Part shown: positions 9,052 through 19,392 of the stretch, piece by piece
How the letters are laid out: every line of letters starts with the position of its first letter
Position numbering within the stretch: position 1 is the stretch's first letter
Source: Granulibacter bethesdensis
GTDB taxonomy: Bacteria; Pseudomonadota; Alphaproteobacteria; Acetobacterales; Acetobacteraceae
Length of the DNA: 64,000 nucleotides
Assembly (NCBI RefSeq): GCF_001889525.1
Contig: NZ_CP018192.1
Span: forward strand, 2,198,501 to 2,262,500
Reading direction: 5' to 3'
Program-made: the position numbers and the translations under genes
Notes under the pieces: generated by a model
The model's input: the letters and a program-made list of their open reading frames with translations, nothing else
Told to the model about the DNA's origin: nothing
Databases searched by the model: none

Positions 9052-10809
9052 TCAGTCGGCGAGAACCGAAAAGACATCCCCGTCCATCGGCTTCGCTTCA
9101 ATATGAGCGCGGTGCCACAGCGCGTAGAACAGCAGGATCCAGGCGGCGAATCCCTCCCGACGGCCATGCGCATGGCGGAACAGACTGACCACGCGATCAG
9201 GGCGGGCGATGGCCTGAATACATCTCTGCCGTGCCACCAGCGGCCCAAGCTCATGTCCCCGCGCAGCGATCCAGGCGGCAACCGGCACGGTAAAGCCCTG
9301 CTTGGCTGCAAAAGGTCTTGCCTGAGGGCTGTGCCGCTCCAGCCAGCGACGGAGAATGTATTTCCCTTTGCCATCCTGAACCTTCAACCGGTCCGGTAAA
9401 CGGAAAGCCGCTTCGGCAACGCCGGGGTCGAGCAGCGGGGTGCGTCCCTCCACCCCATGCGCCATCAGACAGCGATCCAGCTTCAACAACAGGTCATGCG
9501 GCAGCCAGTCTGTCGTGTCGGTTTCCTGTGCCGCGGCAAGGCGTGAGCGCAACGGAGAAACCCGGCTTTCAGCAGCCGCAATCCCGTCCCGCCAGCCGGG
9601 CGGAATGGCATGCAGCACATCCAGACCATCGAAATGCCCTTTCGATCGCATGACCCGCCCGCCACGCCACCATGGGCGCATCGCGCTGCGATACCGTCCA
9701 TAGCCGCCGAACAACTCGTCTCCTCCCTCACCGGAGAGGACAACCTTCACGTCCTCCCTTGCCCGGCGCGCAAGAAACCAGGTGGGGATGATCGCATAGT
9801 CCGCCGCGGGATCATCCATGCAGGCCACGATCTCCGGCAGATGGCGCCAGACCATTGATTCCGTTACCGTCACGGTGCGGTGCCGTGCGCCTGCCGCCGC
9901 TGCCAATGCAGCGGCATATTCACGCTCATCAGCGGCGCCGGGCACGTCAAATCCGGCCGTGAAGGCCAAGACCGGGCTGTCATTCAGCCGTGCCATCAGG
10001 CTCAGCACCGTGGCGCTGTCGATGCCTCCCGACAGAAACATGCCATATGGCACATCCGCACGCTGATGCAGCGCTACGCTTTCTTCCAGGGCTGCATCCA
10101 GACGCGCCAGCGCCTCTTCCTCCCCGATTTCCTCGGCGGGGCCTTCGGGCAGGGCGCTGATGCGGCGGCGATCCAGAATTTGTCCATCGCGGCAGATCAG
10201 CGTCTCGCCCGGGAGCACGCGCTGAATGCCCGGAAAAATCGTATCTGCCCCGGTGGTGAACTGAAGCTGAAGCAGCTCGTTACGCTGGGCCTCGGCGACA
10301 TCGCGTTTGACCAGACCGGCATCAAGCAGGGCCGAAGGCTGGGAGGCAAAGGCCACTCCCCCTGCCAGCCGGGCCACGTAAAGCGGCTTGATCCCGAACG
10401 GATCGCGGCTCAAAGTGACTGTACGCGCTGCCCGCTCATGGATCGCGATGGCATACATGCCGCGCAGTCTGACAGTGTAATCAGGCCCCTCCCGCAGCCA
10501 GAGATGCAAGGGTGGCTCGCAGTCGCTGCCGGTCGAGAACGACACGTCCGGCATCGCTTCCCGCAGCGCAAGATCGTTATAAATCTCGCCATTCGCCACC
10601 AGGGCCGAGGAACCGGCGAAAATCGGCTGATCGCCCCCTTCCGGATCGACGATGGCCAGACGGGTATGCACCATCGCCACCCGGCCGATCTGGGTATGGC
10701 CACTGCCATCAGGCCCACGATGGTGCAAGGCGGTCGCCAGATCGCCCAACAGGGAAGGATCAGGCGCCGCCTGCCCGGAAGCCATGATAACGCCCGCAAT
10801 ACCGCACAT
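9052..10809 (-). CDS. asnB: asparagine synthase-type glutamine amidotransferase (AsnB family)
   Basis: Hydrolyses glutamine and uses the ammonia to amidate an ATP-activated carboxylate. The N-terminal nucleophile Cys2 follows Met in MCGIAGV, with the class II glutaminase residues RLAIVD and NGEIYN. The synthetase half carries the pyrophosphate loop SGGIDSA (about 258-264). Length is 585 residues. It is third in an overlapped operon after a GT9 and a GT4 glycosyltransferase, its ATG overlapping the GT4 stop by one base. That context suggests amidation of a sugar acid in a surface glycan rather than, or besides, asparagine synthesis. Confidence 0.85.
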   Translation of the reverse strand: MCGIAGVIMASGQAAPDPSLLGDLATALHHRGPDGSGHTQIGRVAMVHTRLAIVDPEGGDQPIFAGSSALVANGEIYNDLALREAMPDVSFSTGSDCEPPLHLWLREGPDYTVRLRGMYAIAIHERAARTVTLSRDPFGIKPLYVARLAGGVAFASQPSALLDAGLVKRDVAEAQRNELLQLQFTTGADTIFPGIQRVLPGETLICRDGQILDRRRISALPEGPAEEIGEEEALARLDAALEESVALHQRADVPYGMFLSGGIDSATVLSLMARLNDSPVLAFTAGFDVPGAADEREYAAALAAAAGARHRTVTVTESMVWRHLPEIVACMDDPAADYAIIPTWFLARRAREDVKVVLSGEGGDELFGGYGRYRSAMRPWWRGGRVMRSKGHFDGLDVLHAIPPGWRDGIAAAESRVSPLRSRLAAAQETDTTDWLPHDLLLKLDRCLMAHGVEGRTPLLDPGVAEAAFRLPDRLKVQDGKGKYILRRWLERHSPQARPFAAKQGFTVPVAAWIAARGHELGPLVARQRCIQAIARPDRVVSLFRHAHGRREGFAAWILLFYALWHRAHIEAKPMDGDVFSVLAD

Positions 10810-11855
10810 CAGTGTCCTGCCTTTTCCGGAGCCGCGTGGCGCTGCAACCAGTCCAGCCAGCGCGCCAGCACCGGCGCCTCCGCATAATCCCGCTCAAACC
10901 GGCGGCGCCCTGACGCAGCCAGACGATGGGCGAGCGCCGAATCCTCCAGCACGGTGGCAATGGTGGATGCCAGCGCATCGGCATCATCGATTGGAGAAAG
11001 CAGCCCATCCTCGCCCGTCTGGATCAGCTCGCGCGGACCGTCAGCAGCGGTTGCGACAACCGGGCAGGTTGCCGACCATCCCTCGATCACCACATTCCCG
11101 AGCGGCTCATGGCGGGAGGGACAGACCAGCATGTCGGCCATGGCCAGCAATGCGCCCGTATCGCTGCGCCAGCCGGGCATGTGCAGCCGATCCTCGACCC
11201 CCATTTTGCGGGCCAGATCGGTCAGGGCCTCCCGCTCCGGCCCCTCCCCGGCGATCAGGGCGTGGACCCCGGGCAGATGGCGCAGGGCACAGATCAAGGT
11301 ATCAAATCCCTTGTTTTTATGCAGCCTGCCTAAAGCCAGCACCAGAGGAACATGGGGAGGAATCTTCATTTCCGCCCGGTCAGCAGCCGGGATACGGCTG
11401 AAGTCATTGGCGAAATTCGGCAGGTAATGCACTCGATCCTCCGGCCAGCCCTGCTGCACCATCCAGCGGGTCAGGCCCACCGTGTTGCCGATCAAATGCT
11501 GACAGCGACGATAATAACCCAGGTCATAGTAACCACCCAGCCGCCCTGCCAGCGCCCAGTCACCGGATGGGGCAAAGCGCGCAGCGCGGCTCATCCACGC
11601 AATAGCGATCTGCGGCGCAAAGGCGCGTAGCTGGCTGCGCAGCCTCAATCCGGTGCGGACGTCGAACACACCGCCAAACGCCATCTGTACCGGCTTCAGC
11701 CCTGCCTTCATCAAACGGGTAGCCCGCGCCGGTTCCGTGCGGATGCAGGGCAGAACCTGCACACCAGAGCGATGCAGGGCGATACTCAGACGTTCGAAAA
11801 ACAGTTCCGCACCGCCCTGAGGCGCGCCTGCCATGATCTGGGCCACACGCATCAT
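10809..11855 (-). CDS. GT4-family glycosyltransferase
   Basis: A retaining GT-B glycosyltransferase of 348 residues. The N-terminal glycine loop APQGGAELFFERL and the C-terminal EX7E motif EPLGNVVIE mark the family, with PSRHEPLGNVVIEG typical of nucleotide-sugar binding. The ATG at 11855 has GGGAG seven to eight bases upstream and overlaps the preceding stop as ATGA, so the longer frame from 11900 is not the real start. The acceptor sugar cannot be told from sequence. Position between a heptosyltransferase-like enzyme and asnB points to lipopolysaccharide or another surface glycan. Confidence 0.85.
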   Translation of the reverse strand: MMRVAQIMAGAPQGGAELFFERLSIALHRSGVQVLPCIRTEPARATRLMKAGLKPVQMAFGGVFDVRTGLRLRSQLRAFAPQIAIAWMSRAARFAPSGDWALAGRLGGYYDLGYYRRCQHLIGNTVGLTRWMVQQGWPEDRVHYLPNFANDFSRIPAADRAEMKIPPHVPLVLALGRLHKNKGFDTLICALRHLPGVHALIAGEGPEREALTDLARKMGVEDRLHMPGWRSDTGALLAMADMLVCPSRHEPLGNVVIEGWSATCPVVATAADGPRELIQTGEDGLLSPIDDADALASTIATVLEDSALAHRLAASGRRRFERDYAEAPVLARWLDWLQRHAAPEKAGH

Positions 11856-12799
11856 GCACTCTCCCGCATCACGACACCTGCCATACCCGGTCTGAGCCAT
11901 CCGGGCTGACGAAGCAGTTCCTCTGCCGCAGTGACGACTTTATCCACTGTCAGAGCCTCCATCGGCGCTTCCCCTGGAGGACCATCGGCCATGACAGCAG
12001 CGGCATGACGGCCGGCAGGGGCATATTCGGCGGCAGGAGTCGGGCCGAACAGGCCCAGAGTGGGGATGCCAGACGCTGCCGAGAGATGCATCAGACCGGA
12101 ATCATTACCAACAAACAGCGCACAACGCGACAGACAGGCGGCCGCTTCAGGCAGGCTCACAGCACCGGCGAGATCAATCGCGTCCGGAATTGCCGCCAGA
12201 ACCGGACGGGCAAGCGTCCGTTCCTTCTCCCCCGGCCCAGCCAGCACAGCGATCCGCAATGCCGGCTGCCCGGCCCGCATCCTGTCGGCCAGCGCCACGA
12301 AGCGTTCAGCAGGCCAGAGTTTGCCATCCCAGTTGGCTGTCGGCCCCAGCGCCAGCACCGGGCTACCTTGCGGGATCAGCATGGTGGCGCGCGCTTCATC
12401 CTCCGGTCCGAACCAGACCACCGGCGCAATCGGCGTCCTGATCCCCAATGCTCCGGCCAGATGAATCAGCCTGTGTCCAGGACGGCGACCGCCACGCATG
12501 ATGAAACGCCGCCGCGCCGGGATCGTCAGGGAGAGCGCCGAGCCACGCAGATCAACCACCATATCCCACCAGCGCGGCGCAACCTGCCGCCACAACGCGA
12601 ACCAATGTCCATTCCGCGGACGCTTTTCCACGATGATGGTGGCATCCCGGCGCGGCATGCGCAAAAACACACCCTCGGCCGCAGGGCCGCAGGCGATGGT
12701 GAAACGGGCTTCCGGGAAAGCTCGGCCGAGATGATCAAGCAACGCGGTAGAAAGCACGGCATCGCCGATTCGCGTCGCCGTGACGAAAAGAATACGCAT
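11852..12799 (-). CDS. GT9-family (heptosyltransferase-like) glycosyltransferase
   Basis: A 315-residue GT-B enzyme of the ADP-heptose:LPS heptosyltransferase family. The start RILFVTATRIGDAVLSTALL and the C-terminal GNDSGLMHLSAASGIPTLGL are the family signatures. It leads a three-gene leftward operon with GT4 and asnB. It lies divergent from ygfZ across 94 bases, where any promoter must be. The donor may be a heptose or another sugar; the family does not settle this. Confidence 0.85.
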   Translation of the reverse strand: MRILFVTATRIGDAVLSTALLDHLGRAFPEARFTIACGPAAEGVFLRMPRRDATIIVEKRPRNGHWFALWRQVAPRWWDMVVDLRGSALSLTIPARRRFIMRGGRRPGHRLIHLAGALGIRTPIAPVVWFGPEDEARATMLIPQGSPVLALGPTANWDGKLWPAERFVALADRMRAGQPALRIAVLAGPGEKERTLARPVLAAIPDAIDLAGAVSLPEAAACLSRCALFVGNDSGLMHLSAASGIPTLGLFGPTPAAEYAPAGRHAAAVMADGPPGEAPMEALTVDKVVTAAEELLRQPGWLRPGMAGVVMRESA

Positions 12800-12893
12800 G
12801 GCCTTCTTTTAGCACCGGATCAGACAGGCTCGACCATATCCGCATAAAAAATGCTCTCTTGCCCTGCCTCGCACAGCACGCCACATCTGCCGC

Positions 12894-13724
12894 ATGACAC
12901 AGGAAAACGCCTGCTCCGCCCTGCTGCCCCATCGCGCCGTTCTGGCCGTGACCGGGGAAGATCGTGTGACATTCCTTCAGGGACTGGTCTCGAACGATGT
13001 GACTCTGACCGCGCCCGGACAGGCCATCTGGGCGGCCATGCTGACGCCGCAGGGCAAATGGATCGCCGATTTCTTCATCTTCTCCGATGGACAACGCCTG
13101 TTGCTGGATGTCGAGGCCATACAGGCTGCCATGTTGGTGCAGAAGCTCAGCCGGTTCCGTCTACGGGCACGGGTGGCGATCAGTGCAGAATCTGATCTGC
13201 ACGTTCATGCCGGATGGGGCAGCGCACCCATCCCTGCCGGTTCCGTCTGCGTCGCCCCTGACCCGAGGCTGCCTGATGCTGGCTGGCGTGCCCTGGCCGG
13301 GGCCGGAATTCTGCCGGAGGGGGATGCCGCCGCCTATGACGCGCATCGTCTGTCACTGGGCCTGCCGGATGGCAGCGCCGATCTGGAAGCAGATAAAACC
13401 GTGCTGCTGGAAGCCGGGTTTGATGAGCTGAACGGCATTTCCTGGACCAAAGGCTGCTATATGGGACAGGAACTGACGGCCCGCACCCGCTATCGCGGCC
13501 TGCTGAAACGCAGGCTGGTGCCCGTCACGGGCCATGCCCCTCTGCCCCCCCGAGAAACCCCGCTGATGCAGGATGGCAAGGAGGTCGGGACGATGCGATC
13601 CTCCCGCGGGAATACCGGCCTGGCGATCCTGCGGCTCGAAGCGCTGCATGCGCCCGTTCAGGCTGGGGAGCAGAGTCTGACCCCCACCCCCGCGCCCTGG
13701 ATGAGACTGGCTCAGCCGGACTGA
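12894..13724 (+). CDS. ygfZ: folate-binding Fe-S cluster protein YgfZ
   Basis: A GcvT-like tetrahydrofolate-binding protein that helps maintain Fe-S enzymes. The signature KGCYMGQE (about residues 187-194) contains the conserved Cys. The N-terminal half has LQGLVSNDVT and TPQGKWIADFF, typical of the COG0354 family. Length is 276 residues. It is a single gene, divergent from the glycosyltransferase operon, and its 3' end overlaps convergent yejF by 13 bases. Confidence 0.9.
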   Translation: MTQENACSALLPHRAVLAVTGEDRVTFLQGLVSNDVTLTAPGQAIWAAMLTPQGKWIADFFIFSDGQRLLLDVEAIQAAMLVQKLSRFRLRARVAISAESDLHVHAGWGSAPIPAGSVCVAPDPRLPDAGWRALAGAGILPEGDAAAYDAHRLSLGLPDGSADLEADKTVLLEAGFDELNGISWTKGCYMGQELTARTRYRGLLKRRLVPVTGHAPLPPRETPLMQDGKEVGTMRSSRGNTGLAILRLEALHAPVQAGEQSLTPTPAPWMRLAQPD

Positions 13725-15325
13725 ACCTGAAAAGCCGCCGCAATCAGGCTGCGCGTGTAAGGATCGGCGGGACGCTCGAAAATCGCCGCCGTTTCCCCTT
13801 CCTCCACCACGGCTCCGCGTCTCAGAACCGCAACCCGATGCGCAAGGGCGCGCACAACACGCAAATCATGGCTGATAAACAGATATCCCATGCCGTAGCG
13901 AGCCTGTAATCCACGCAGTAGGGTGACGATCTGCGCCTGCACGGACATATCCAGAGCACTGGTCGGCTCATCCAGCACGATGAAGCGCGGCTGCAACACC
14001 AACGCACGGGCAATGGCGATACGCTGGCGCTGGCCGCCACTGAATTCATGCGGATAGCGTTCCGCCGCGTCTTGCGGCAGGCCGACCTCTTCCAGCGCCC
14101 GCGCAACCCGTGCTTCCCGCTCTGTGCGTTTCTGATGGGGTTCATGCACAGCCAGACCTTCACCGATGATCTCCCGCACACTCATCCGGGGGGAGAGGCT
14201 GCCGAACGGATCCTGAAACACAATCTGCATATCGCGCCGCAACGGGCGCAGGCTGCGTTCGCCCAACCCCTGCAAATCACGCCCGGCAAAGCGGATCACC
14301 CCTTCCGAAGGTTGCAGGCGCAGCAGAGCCTGGCCAATGGTCGATTTGCCCGACCCGGATTCTCCGACCAGCCCCAGCGTTTCACCTTCCCGCACCGTCA
14401 GTGTCACGTCATCTACCGCCCTGACATGCCCGGTCACACGCCGCAACAGACCGCCACGGATCGGAAAATACACTTTCAGATTGCGCGCCGATGCCAGTTC
14501 CGGCGGTGATCCCGGCAAGGGAGAGGCCGTCCCCGATGGCTCCGCATCCAGCAGCATCCTGGTGTAGGGATGCGCAGGGGCGGAGAATACATCCTTCACC
14601 GCTCCCTGCTCGACGATCTCTCCATGCCGCATGACACAGACACGGTCGGCGTGGCGGCGCACAACGGTGAGGTCATGGGTGATCAGCAGCAGGCCCAGCT
14701 GACGGGCTCGTTTCTGCTCCGCCAGCAGGTCGAGGATCTGGGCCTGAATCGTGACATCCAGCGCGGTGGTCGGCTCATCGGCAATCAGCAGAGCCGGATC
14801 GTTGGCCAGCGCCATCGCAATCATGACACGCTGGCGTTGCCCCCCTGAAAGCTGATGCGGAAAAGCATGCAGGCGCGTTTCCGCATCCGCGAAACCAGCC
14901 TGACGCAGCAGATATGCGACCGCCGCCTTATCCGGCTTGCGGCCATGCAGCGCCAGAGCCTCGCCCACTTGTCGCCCGATCCGGTGAAGCGGGTTCAGGC
15001 TCGTCATCGGCTCCTGAAAGATCATCCCGGCCACGCCACCGCGCATCTGCCGCAATACTGCCGGGGCGGCTCCGATCATCGGCACGCCATCCAGCGCGAT
15101 CCGGCCGGAGCACTGCGCCCCATCCGGCAGAAGTTGCAGAATCGACAATGCGGTCAGCGACTTGCCGGAGCCGGACTCTCCTACCAGCGCCAGCGTCTCG
15201 CCACGCCGGACAGAAAAAGAGACGCGCTTGACCACCTCCCTTGCCGCAAACCGCACCGACAGATCGGCAATCTCCAGCAGGGTCTGTGCGGCGGTACCAG
15301 GACGCGGATCGTGTGACGGTCTCAT
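13712..15325 (-). CDS. yejF: peptide ABC transporter ATP-binding protein YejF
   Basis: A double ATPase that powers the YejABE importer for oligopeptides and microcin C-like compounds. It contains two complete ABC domains in 537 residues: Walker A GESGSGKS at 49-56 and again near 323. The signature motifs are LSGGQRQR and FSGGQRQR, and the Walker B strands are [12 protein letters not shown] and [12 protein letters not shown]. The ATG overlaps the yejE stop as ATGA. It is last in the operon. Confidence 0.92.
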   Translation of the reverse strand: MRPSHDPRPGTAAQTLLEIADLSVRFAAREVVKRVSFSVRRGETLALVGESGSGKSLTALSILQLLPDGAQCSGRIALDGVPMIGAAPAVLRQMRGGVAGMIFQEPMTSLNPLHRIGRQVGEALALHGRKPDKAAVAYLLRQAGFADAETRLHAFPHQLSGGQRQRVMIAMALANDPALLIADEPTTALDVTIQAQILDLLAEQKRARQLGLLLITHDLTVVRRHADRVCVMRHGEIVEQGAVKDVFSAPAHPYTRMLLDAEPSGTASPLPGSPPELASARNLKVYFPIRGGLLRRVTGHVRAVDDVTLTVREGETLGLVGESGSGKSTIGQALLRLQPSEGVIRFAGRDLQGLGERSLRPLRRDMQIVFQDPFGSLSPRMSVREIIGEGLAVHEPHQKRTEREARVARALEEVGLPQDAAERYPHEFSGGQRQRIAIARALVLQPRFIVLDEPTSALDMSVQAQIVTLLRGLQARYGMGYLFISHDLRVVRALAHRVAVLRRGAVVEEGETAAIFERPADPYTRSLIAAAFQVQSG

Positions 15326-16428
15326 TCCGTCTCCTCCATGCGGGCCGCCTCCTCCATGCGGGATGCGGATAAGGGAGGCGCCGGCAAGGCACCGATATGC
15401 TTGCGCGGATCAAAAGCATCCCGCACCGCCTCACCCATGAACACAAGCAGGGTCAGGATCGTGCCAAGCACGAAAAACGCCGTCAGACCAAGCCAGGGCG
15501 CGCTGACATTGTTTTTACCCTGCAACACCAGCTCCCCCAGCGAGGGCGACCCTGGCGGCATGCCGAACCCCAGAAAATCCAGACTGGCCAACACCGTGAC
15601 GGAGCCGGACAGCGTGAAAGGCAGAAAGGTCAGCACGGCCACCATCGCATTGGGCAGGATATGGCGCGCCATGATCCACGCATCGGACACACCCAGCGCC
15701 CGCGCGGCGCGCACATAATCCAGCGCCCGTCCGCGCAGGAACTCCGCCCGCACCACACCGGTCAGTGCCATCCAGCTGAACAGCAAAAGGAACAACAGCA
15801 ATATCCAGAAACCCGGCTCGATGATGCTGCCCAGAATGATCAGCAGATAAAGCTGCGGCATCCCCGACCAGATTTCGATGAAACGCTGAAATGTCAGATC
15901 GACCAGACCGCCATAATATCCCTGCACGGCGCCTGCCGCGATGCCGACAAAACTGGAAACCGCCGTCAGAGCAAAGCCGAACAGAACCGACAGACGAAAC
16001 CCGTAAATCACGTTCGCCAGCACATCCCGCGCACGATCATCGGTGCCCAGCCAGTTACGGCGATCCGGTGGGGTCGGCGCAGAGGTCTTCAGATCCTTGA
16101 TCGTGGTATCATATCGAAACGGAATCAGCGGCCAGATGGCCCAGCCTTTTGCATTGATGGCCCGCATGACCTCCGGATCGGTGTAATCGGCTTCGGTCGG
16201 CAGAAAATCGGACCCGAAGGTGTCCTCATTCAGATTTTGCAACACCGGCACATACCAACGCCCGTCGAAACGCAGCAGCAAGGGGCGATCATTGGCGACG
16301 AACTCGGCGAACAGGCAGATCGTGAACAGGACGGCAAAAATCCATGTCGACCAGTACCCCCGCCGGTTGGCACGAAACGCCATCCAGCGGCGCTGCGCCT
16401 GCGTCATTGGCACTTCGCCGTTTTGCAT
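15322..16428 (-). CDS. yejE: peptide ABC transporter permease YejE
   Basis: The second inner-membrane permease of the Yej system. Residues about 28-48 form the first helix. A long YejE-type periplasmic insert follows, then the permease core with the EAA-type loop RAARALGVSDAWIMARHILPNAM. Length is 368 residues. Its ATG overlaps the yejB stop by one base; an in-frame ATG seven codons later is a possible alternative. The C-terminus repeats RMEEAARMEE, from a short direct DNA repeat at about 15332-15360. Confidence 0.9.
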   Translation of the reverse strand: MQNGEVPMTQAQRRWMAFRANRRGYWSTWIFAVLFTICLFAEFVANDRPLLLRFDGRWYVPVLQNLNEDTFGSDFLPTEADYTDPEVMRAINAKGWAIWPLIPFRYDTTIKDLKTSAPTPPDRRNWLGTDDRARDVLANVIYGFRLSVLFGFALTAVSSFVGIAAGAVQGYYGGLVDLTFQRFIEIWSGMPQLYLLIILGSIIEPGFWILLLFLLLFSWMALTGVVRAEFLRGRALDYVRAARALGVSDAWIMARHILPNAMVAVLTFLPFTLSGSVTVLASLDFLGFGMPPGSPSLGELVLQGKNNVSAPWLGLTAFFVLGTILTLLVFMGEAVRDAFDPRKHIGALPAPPLSASRMEEAARMEETE

Positions 16429-17513
16429 CAGGAACGGCCCTCGAAATCGATGCGAGGATCGACCGCGGTGTACATCAGGTCGCCCACAATCTGCATCAGC
16501 AACCCGATCAGCGTGAAGATATACAGCGTCCCGAACATCACCGGATAATCACGGCGGATAGCCGCATCGAAGCCGAGCAGGCCCAGCCCGTCCAGCGAGA
16601 ACACGATCTCGATCAGCAAGGCGGAGGAAAACAGGATGCTCACAAACGCCGCTGGAAAACCGGAGACAATCAGCAGCATCGCATTCCGAAAAACATGTCC
16701 GTACAAGACGCGATTTTCACTGGCCCCCTTTGCGCGGGCGGTCAGGACATACTGTTTCCTGATTTCCTCGATAAAGCAGTTCCGCGTCAGCAGGGTCAAG
16801 CTGGCAAAACCGCCCACCACCAGCGCGATTGTCGGTAAAACCATATGCCAGCCATAATCGAGCACACGGCTGACAAAACTCCAGTTTTCCGCCCCTTCAC
16901 TGGTGAGACCACGCAGCGGAAACCACTGCACGAACGAGCCGCCTGCAAACAGCACCGCCAGCAACACGGCAAACAGAAAACCGGGAATTGCGTATCCGAT
17001 CAGCACAACCATGGAGGTTACCACGTCGAAACGGGTTCCCTCACGCGTGGCCTTGGCGATCCCGAGCGGGATCGACACCAGATAGACCAGCAATGTGGAC
17101 CATAACCCAAGCGAGATACTGACCGGCAAACGTGTCATCACCAGATGCAGCACGCTCTGCCCACGGAAAAAACTCTGCCCGAAATCGAATTGCAGATAGC
17201 CTTTCAGCATCAGCCAGAAGCGCGTCAAAGGCGGTTTGTCGAAACCGAACATGCCTTTGATATCCTGCAACAAATGTGGATCAAGCCCGGCATCGCCGCG
17301 ATAACGGCCGGCAAGGCTTGTTGATTGTGCAACCTCCGCACCACCGCCGGTCAGCCGGCCCATCGCGCCACCACCAGCATGGCCTTTCAGTTCGGCGATC
17401 ACCTGTTCCACCGGTCCGCCAGGCGCGAACTGCACGACGGCGAAATTGATGGCGATAATACCGAACAGCGTCGGCAGAACCAGCAACAGACGCCGCAGGA
17501 TATAGCCGGTCAT
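16428..17513 (-). CDS. yejB: peptide ABC transporter permease YejB
   Basis: The first inner-membrane permease of the Yej system. It starts [20 protein letters not shown] and has six predicted helices. The EAA loop [22 protein letters not shown] contacts the ATPase (quoted here in part: [17 protein letters not shown]). I set the start at ATG 17513, seven bases after the yejA stop, with AAGGCTGA upstream. The longer frame to 17591 overlaps yejA and is not needed. This gives 361 residues, including a Gly-rich insert at about 40-70. Confidence 0.9.
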   Translation of the reverse strand: MTGYILRRLLLVLPTLFGIIAINFAVVQFAPGGPVEQVIAELKGHAGGGAMGRLTGGGAEVAQSTSLAGRYRGDAGLDPHLLQDIKGMFGFDKPPLTRFWLMLKGYLQFDFGQSFFRGQSVLHLVMTRLPVSISLGLWSTLLVYLVSIPLGIAKATREGTRFDVVTSMVVLIGYAIPGFLFAVLLAVLFAGGSFVQWFPLRGLTSEGAENWSFVSRVLDYGWHMVLPTIALVVGGFASLTLLTRNCFIEEIRKQYVLTARAKGASENRVLYGHVFRNAMLLIVSGFPAAFVSILFSSALLIEIVFSLDGLGLLGFDAAIRRDYPVMFGTLYIFTLIGLLMQIVGDLMYTAVDPRIDFEGRS

Positions 17514-17520
17514 GCGTCGA

Positions 17521-19380
17521 TCAGCCTTTTGTGGGGGACACAGCCCACCATGAATCCAGCGCAAATCCACTGCGCACCGGTTTGTCGACATGCGCGAAGC
17601 GGTTCCAGTATGCGACGTTCATGGTCGCCGCCGTCCAATTCGGCATGATATACCAACCCCACAGCAACACCCGATCCAACGCACGGCAGGCCGTAACCTG
17701 GCTGGCACGATCCGGGGCGGTGATGACTTTGGCGACCAGCGCATCCACCACCGGGCTGGAGACACCCATCAGATTGTTGCTGCCCTTTTCCTTCGCACTG
17801 GCACTGCTCCAGAAACCGATCTGCTCGTTGCCTGGACTGTCGGATTCAGGGAACTGCATCAACGCCATGTCGAAGTTGAACTCTTCCTGCAAATGCTGCG
17901 CCTGCGCCGGGTCCACACTGCGAATACGCGCGTCGATCCCGAGTTTGGCGAGAGACTGCGTATACGGCAGCAGTACCCGCTCGAAAGGCGGATTATCCAG
18001 CAGAATCTCGAAAGACAATTGCTGCCCGCTGGCATCGACCAGCTTGCCTTCCTTGACCGTCCATCCAGCCTCTTTCAACAAGGTAAGGCAGTGGCGCAGG
18101 ACATCACGATTATTGCCGGAGCCATCCGTGACCGGAAGCGTATATGGCTCTGTGAACAGACGCGGCGGAAGCTGAGTCCGGAACGGTTCCAGCAGAGCCA
18201 GCTCCTCCTTCGACGGCAGTCCGGAGGACGCACATTCCGTGAAAGTGTAATAGGATTTCAGCCGCTGATAACGGCCATAAAACAGATTTTTGTTCGCCCA
18301 CTCGAAATCGAAGGCACAGACGATGGCCTCGCGGACACGCGGGTCACTGAACTTGCTCAGGCGCGTATTCATCCCGAACCCGACCATGCCGAATGGCAGG
18401 TTCCAGGGCAGTTGTTCCCGCTTGATCCGACCTTCCTTCACCGCCGGAAAATCATAGCCGGTAGCCCATTGGCGGGCGATATTCTCGACCCTGATATCTA
18501 CCTGTCCGGCCTTGAATGCCTCGAACGCAATAGTCGGATCACGGAAAAATTCCGTGCGCATACGGTCGAAATTATAAAGTCCCCGCCCTGTCGGCAGGTT
18601 GGCGGCCCACCAGTCCTTCACCCGCTCCATCGTCAGGCTGCGGCCGAAATCCACTTTCCCGACCTGATACGGTCCGGAGCCGAGCGGCGGCTCCGTCAGG
18701 GGTTGGGTAAAGTCGCGCTTTTCCCACCAATGTTTCGGCAATACCGAAAGCTGTCCGATGATCAGCGGCAACTCGCGATTCTGATCCGTGCGGAAATGAA
18801 ACACCACACGGTGGGGACCCTGTGCTTCCGCTTTCTCGACATCGGCATAGTAGGCACGCTGTTGCGGACGCCCATGCTTCATCAGCGTCTCAAACGTCCA
18901 GGCCACGTCTTCCGCTGTCAGCTTATGTCCGTCATGGAAACGCGCCTCCGGCCTCAGCTCGAACGCGACCGAGCGACGATCCGCCGCGATCTCGATCACC
19001 TGTGCGAGGTGGGCATAGCCGGTTTCAGGCTCGTCCGCCGTGCTGACCAGCAACGTATCCCACACCGCACCGACCGGCCCGGCAACGCCGCGCAGGATGA
19101 ACGGATTGAGACTGTCGAAACTGCCTGTTTCCGCCTGCACAATCTCCCCGCCCTTGGGAGCATCGGGATTGGCATAGGGGAAATTTTTGAAATCCGCCGG
19201 CAGTTGCGGCGCTCCTACCGTGGTCACGGCATGAGTGCGCACCACGCCCGGCGGCAGGTCGCGCAGAAACTGCGCCCCCGCCCGGCGCATGGTGCCGGGC
19301 ATCAGAAACAGGGCCGGAGAGATGGCTCCGGCAGTCAGGCCAGTGGTCAGGCCAGTGGTCAATAAACTGCGGCGGCGCAT
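17521..19380 (-). CDS. yejA: extracellular peptide-binding protein YejA
   Basis: The periplasmic solute-binding protein of the Yej importer, SBP family 5, 619 residues. The N-terminus [11 protein letters not shown] looks like a twin-arginine-type signal with a hydrophobic stretch to about residue 30. The mature protein has the family pattern [20 protein letters not shown] (here [20 protein letters not shown]). The signal contains TTGLTTGL, encoded by two exact 12-base tandem units at 19338-19361. The gene follows hisN by 12 bases on the same strand, so the transporter may be transcribed from further upstream. Confidence 0.9.
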   Translation of the reverse strand: MRRRSLLTTGLTTGLTAGAISPALFLMPGTMRRAGAQFLRDLPPGVVRTHAVTTVGAPQLPADFKNFPYANPDAPKGGEIVQAETGSFDSLNPFILRGVAGPVGAVWDTLLVSTADEPETGYAHLAQVIEIAADRRSVAFELRPEARFHDGHKLTAEDVAWTFETLMKHGRPQQRAYYADVEKAEAQGPHRVVFHFRTDQNRELPLIIGQLSVLPKHWWEKRDFTQPLTEPPLGSGPYQVGKVDFGRSLTMERVKDWWAANLPTGRGLYNFDRMRTEFFRDPTIAFEAFKAGQVDIRVENIARQWATGYDFPAVKEGRIKREQLPWNLPFGMVGFGMNTRLSKFSDPRVREAIVCAFDFEWANKNLFYGRYQRLKSYYTFTECASSGLPSKEELALLEPFRTQLPPRLFTEPYTLPVTDGSGNNRDVLRHCLTLLKEAGWTVKEGKLVDASGQQLSFEILLDNPPFERVLLPYTQSLAKLGIDARIRSVDPAQAQHLQEEFNFDMALMQFPESDSPGNEQIGFWSSASAKEKGSNNLMGVSSPVVDALVAKVITAPDRASQVTACRALDRVLLWGWYIMPNWTAATMNVAYWNRFAHVDKPVRSGFALDSWWAVSPTKG

Positions 19381-19392
19381 GGCATCGGTTCC

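Noticed and set aside
15328-15362. Short direct repeat CTCCTCCATGCGGG near the yejE end, considered as a mobile-element target duplication
   Set aside because: It lies within the coding region of yejE with only three bases between copies and no element between them; it simply encodes a repeated RMEE.
17590-19365. A 591-codon open frame antisense to yejA
   Set aside because: It mirrors the yejA frame exactly and its peptide has the His/Arg/Gln-rich make-up of an antisense of a GC-rich gene. YejA is well supported by motifs.
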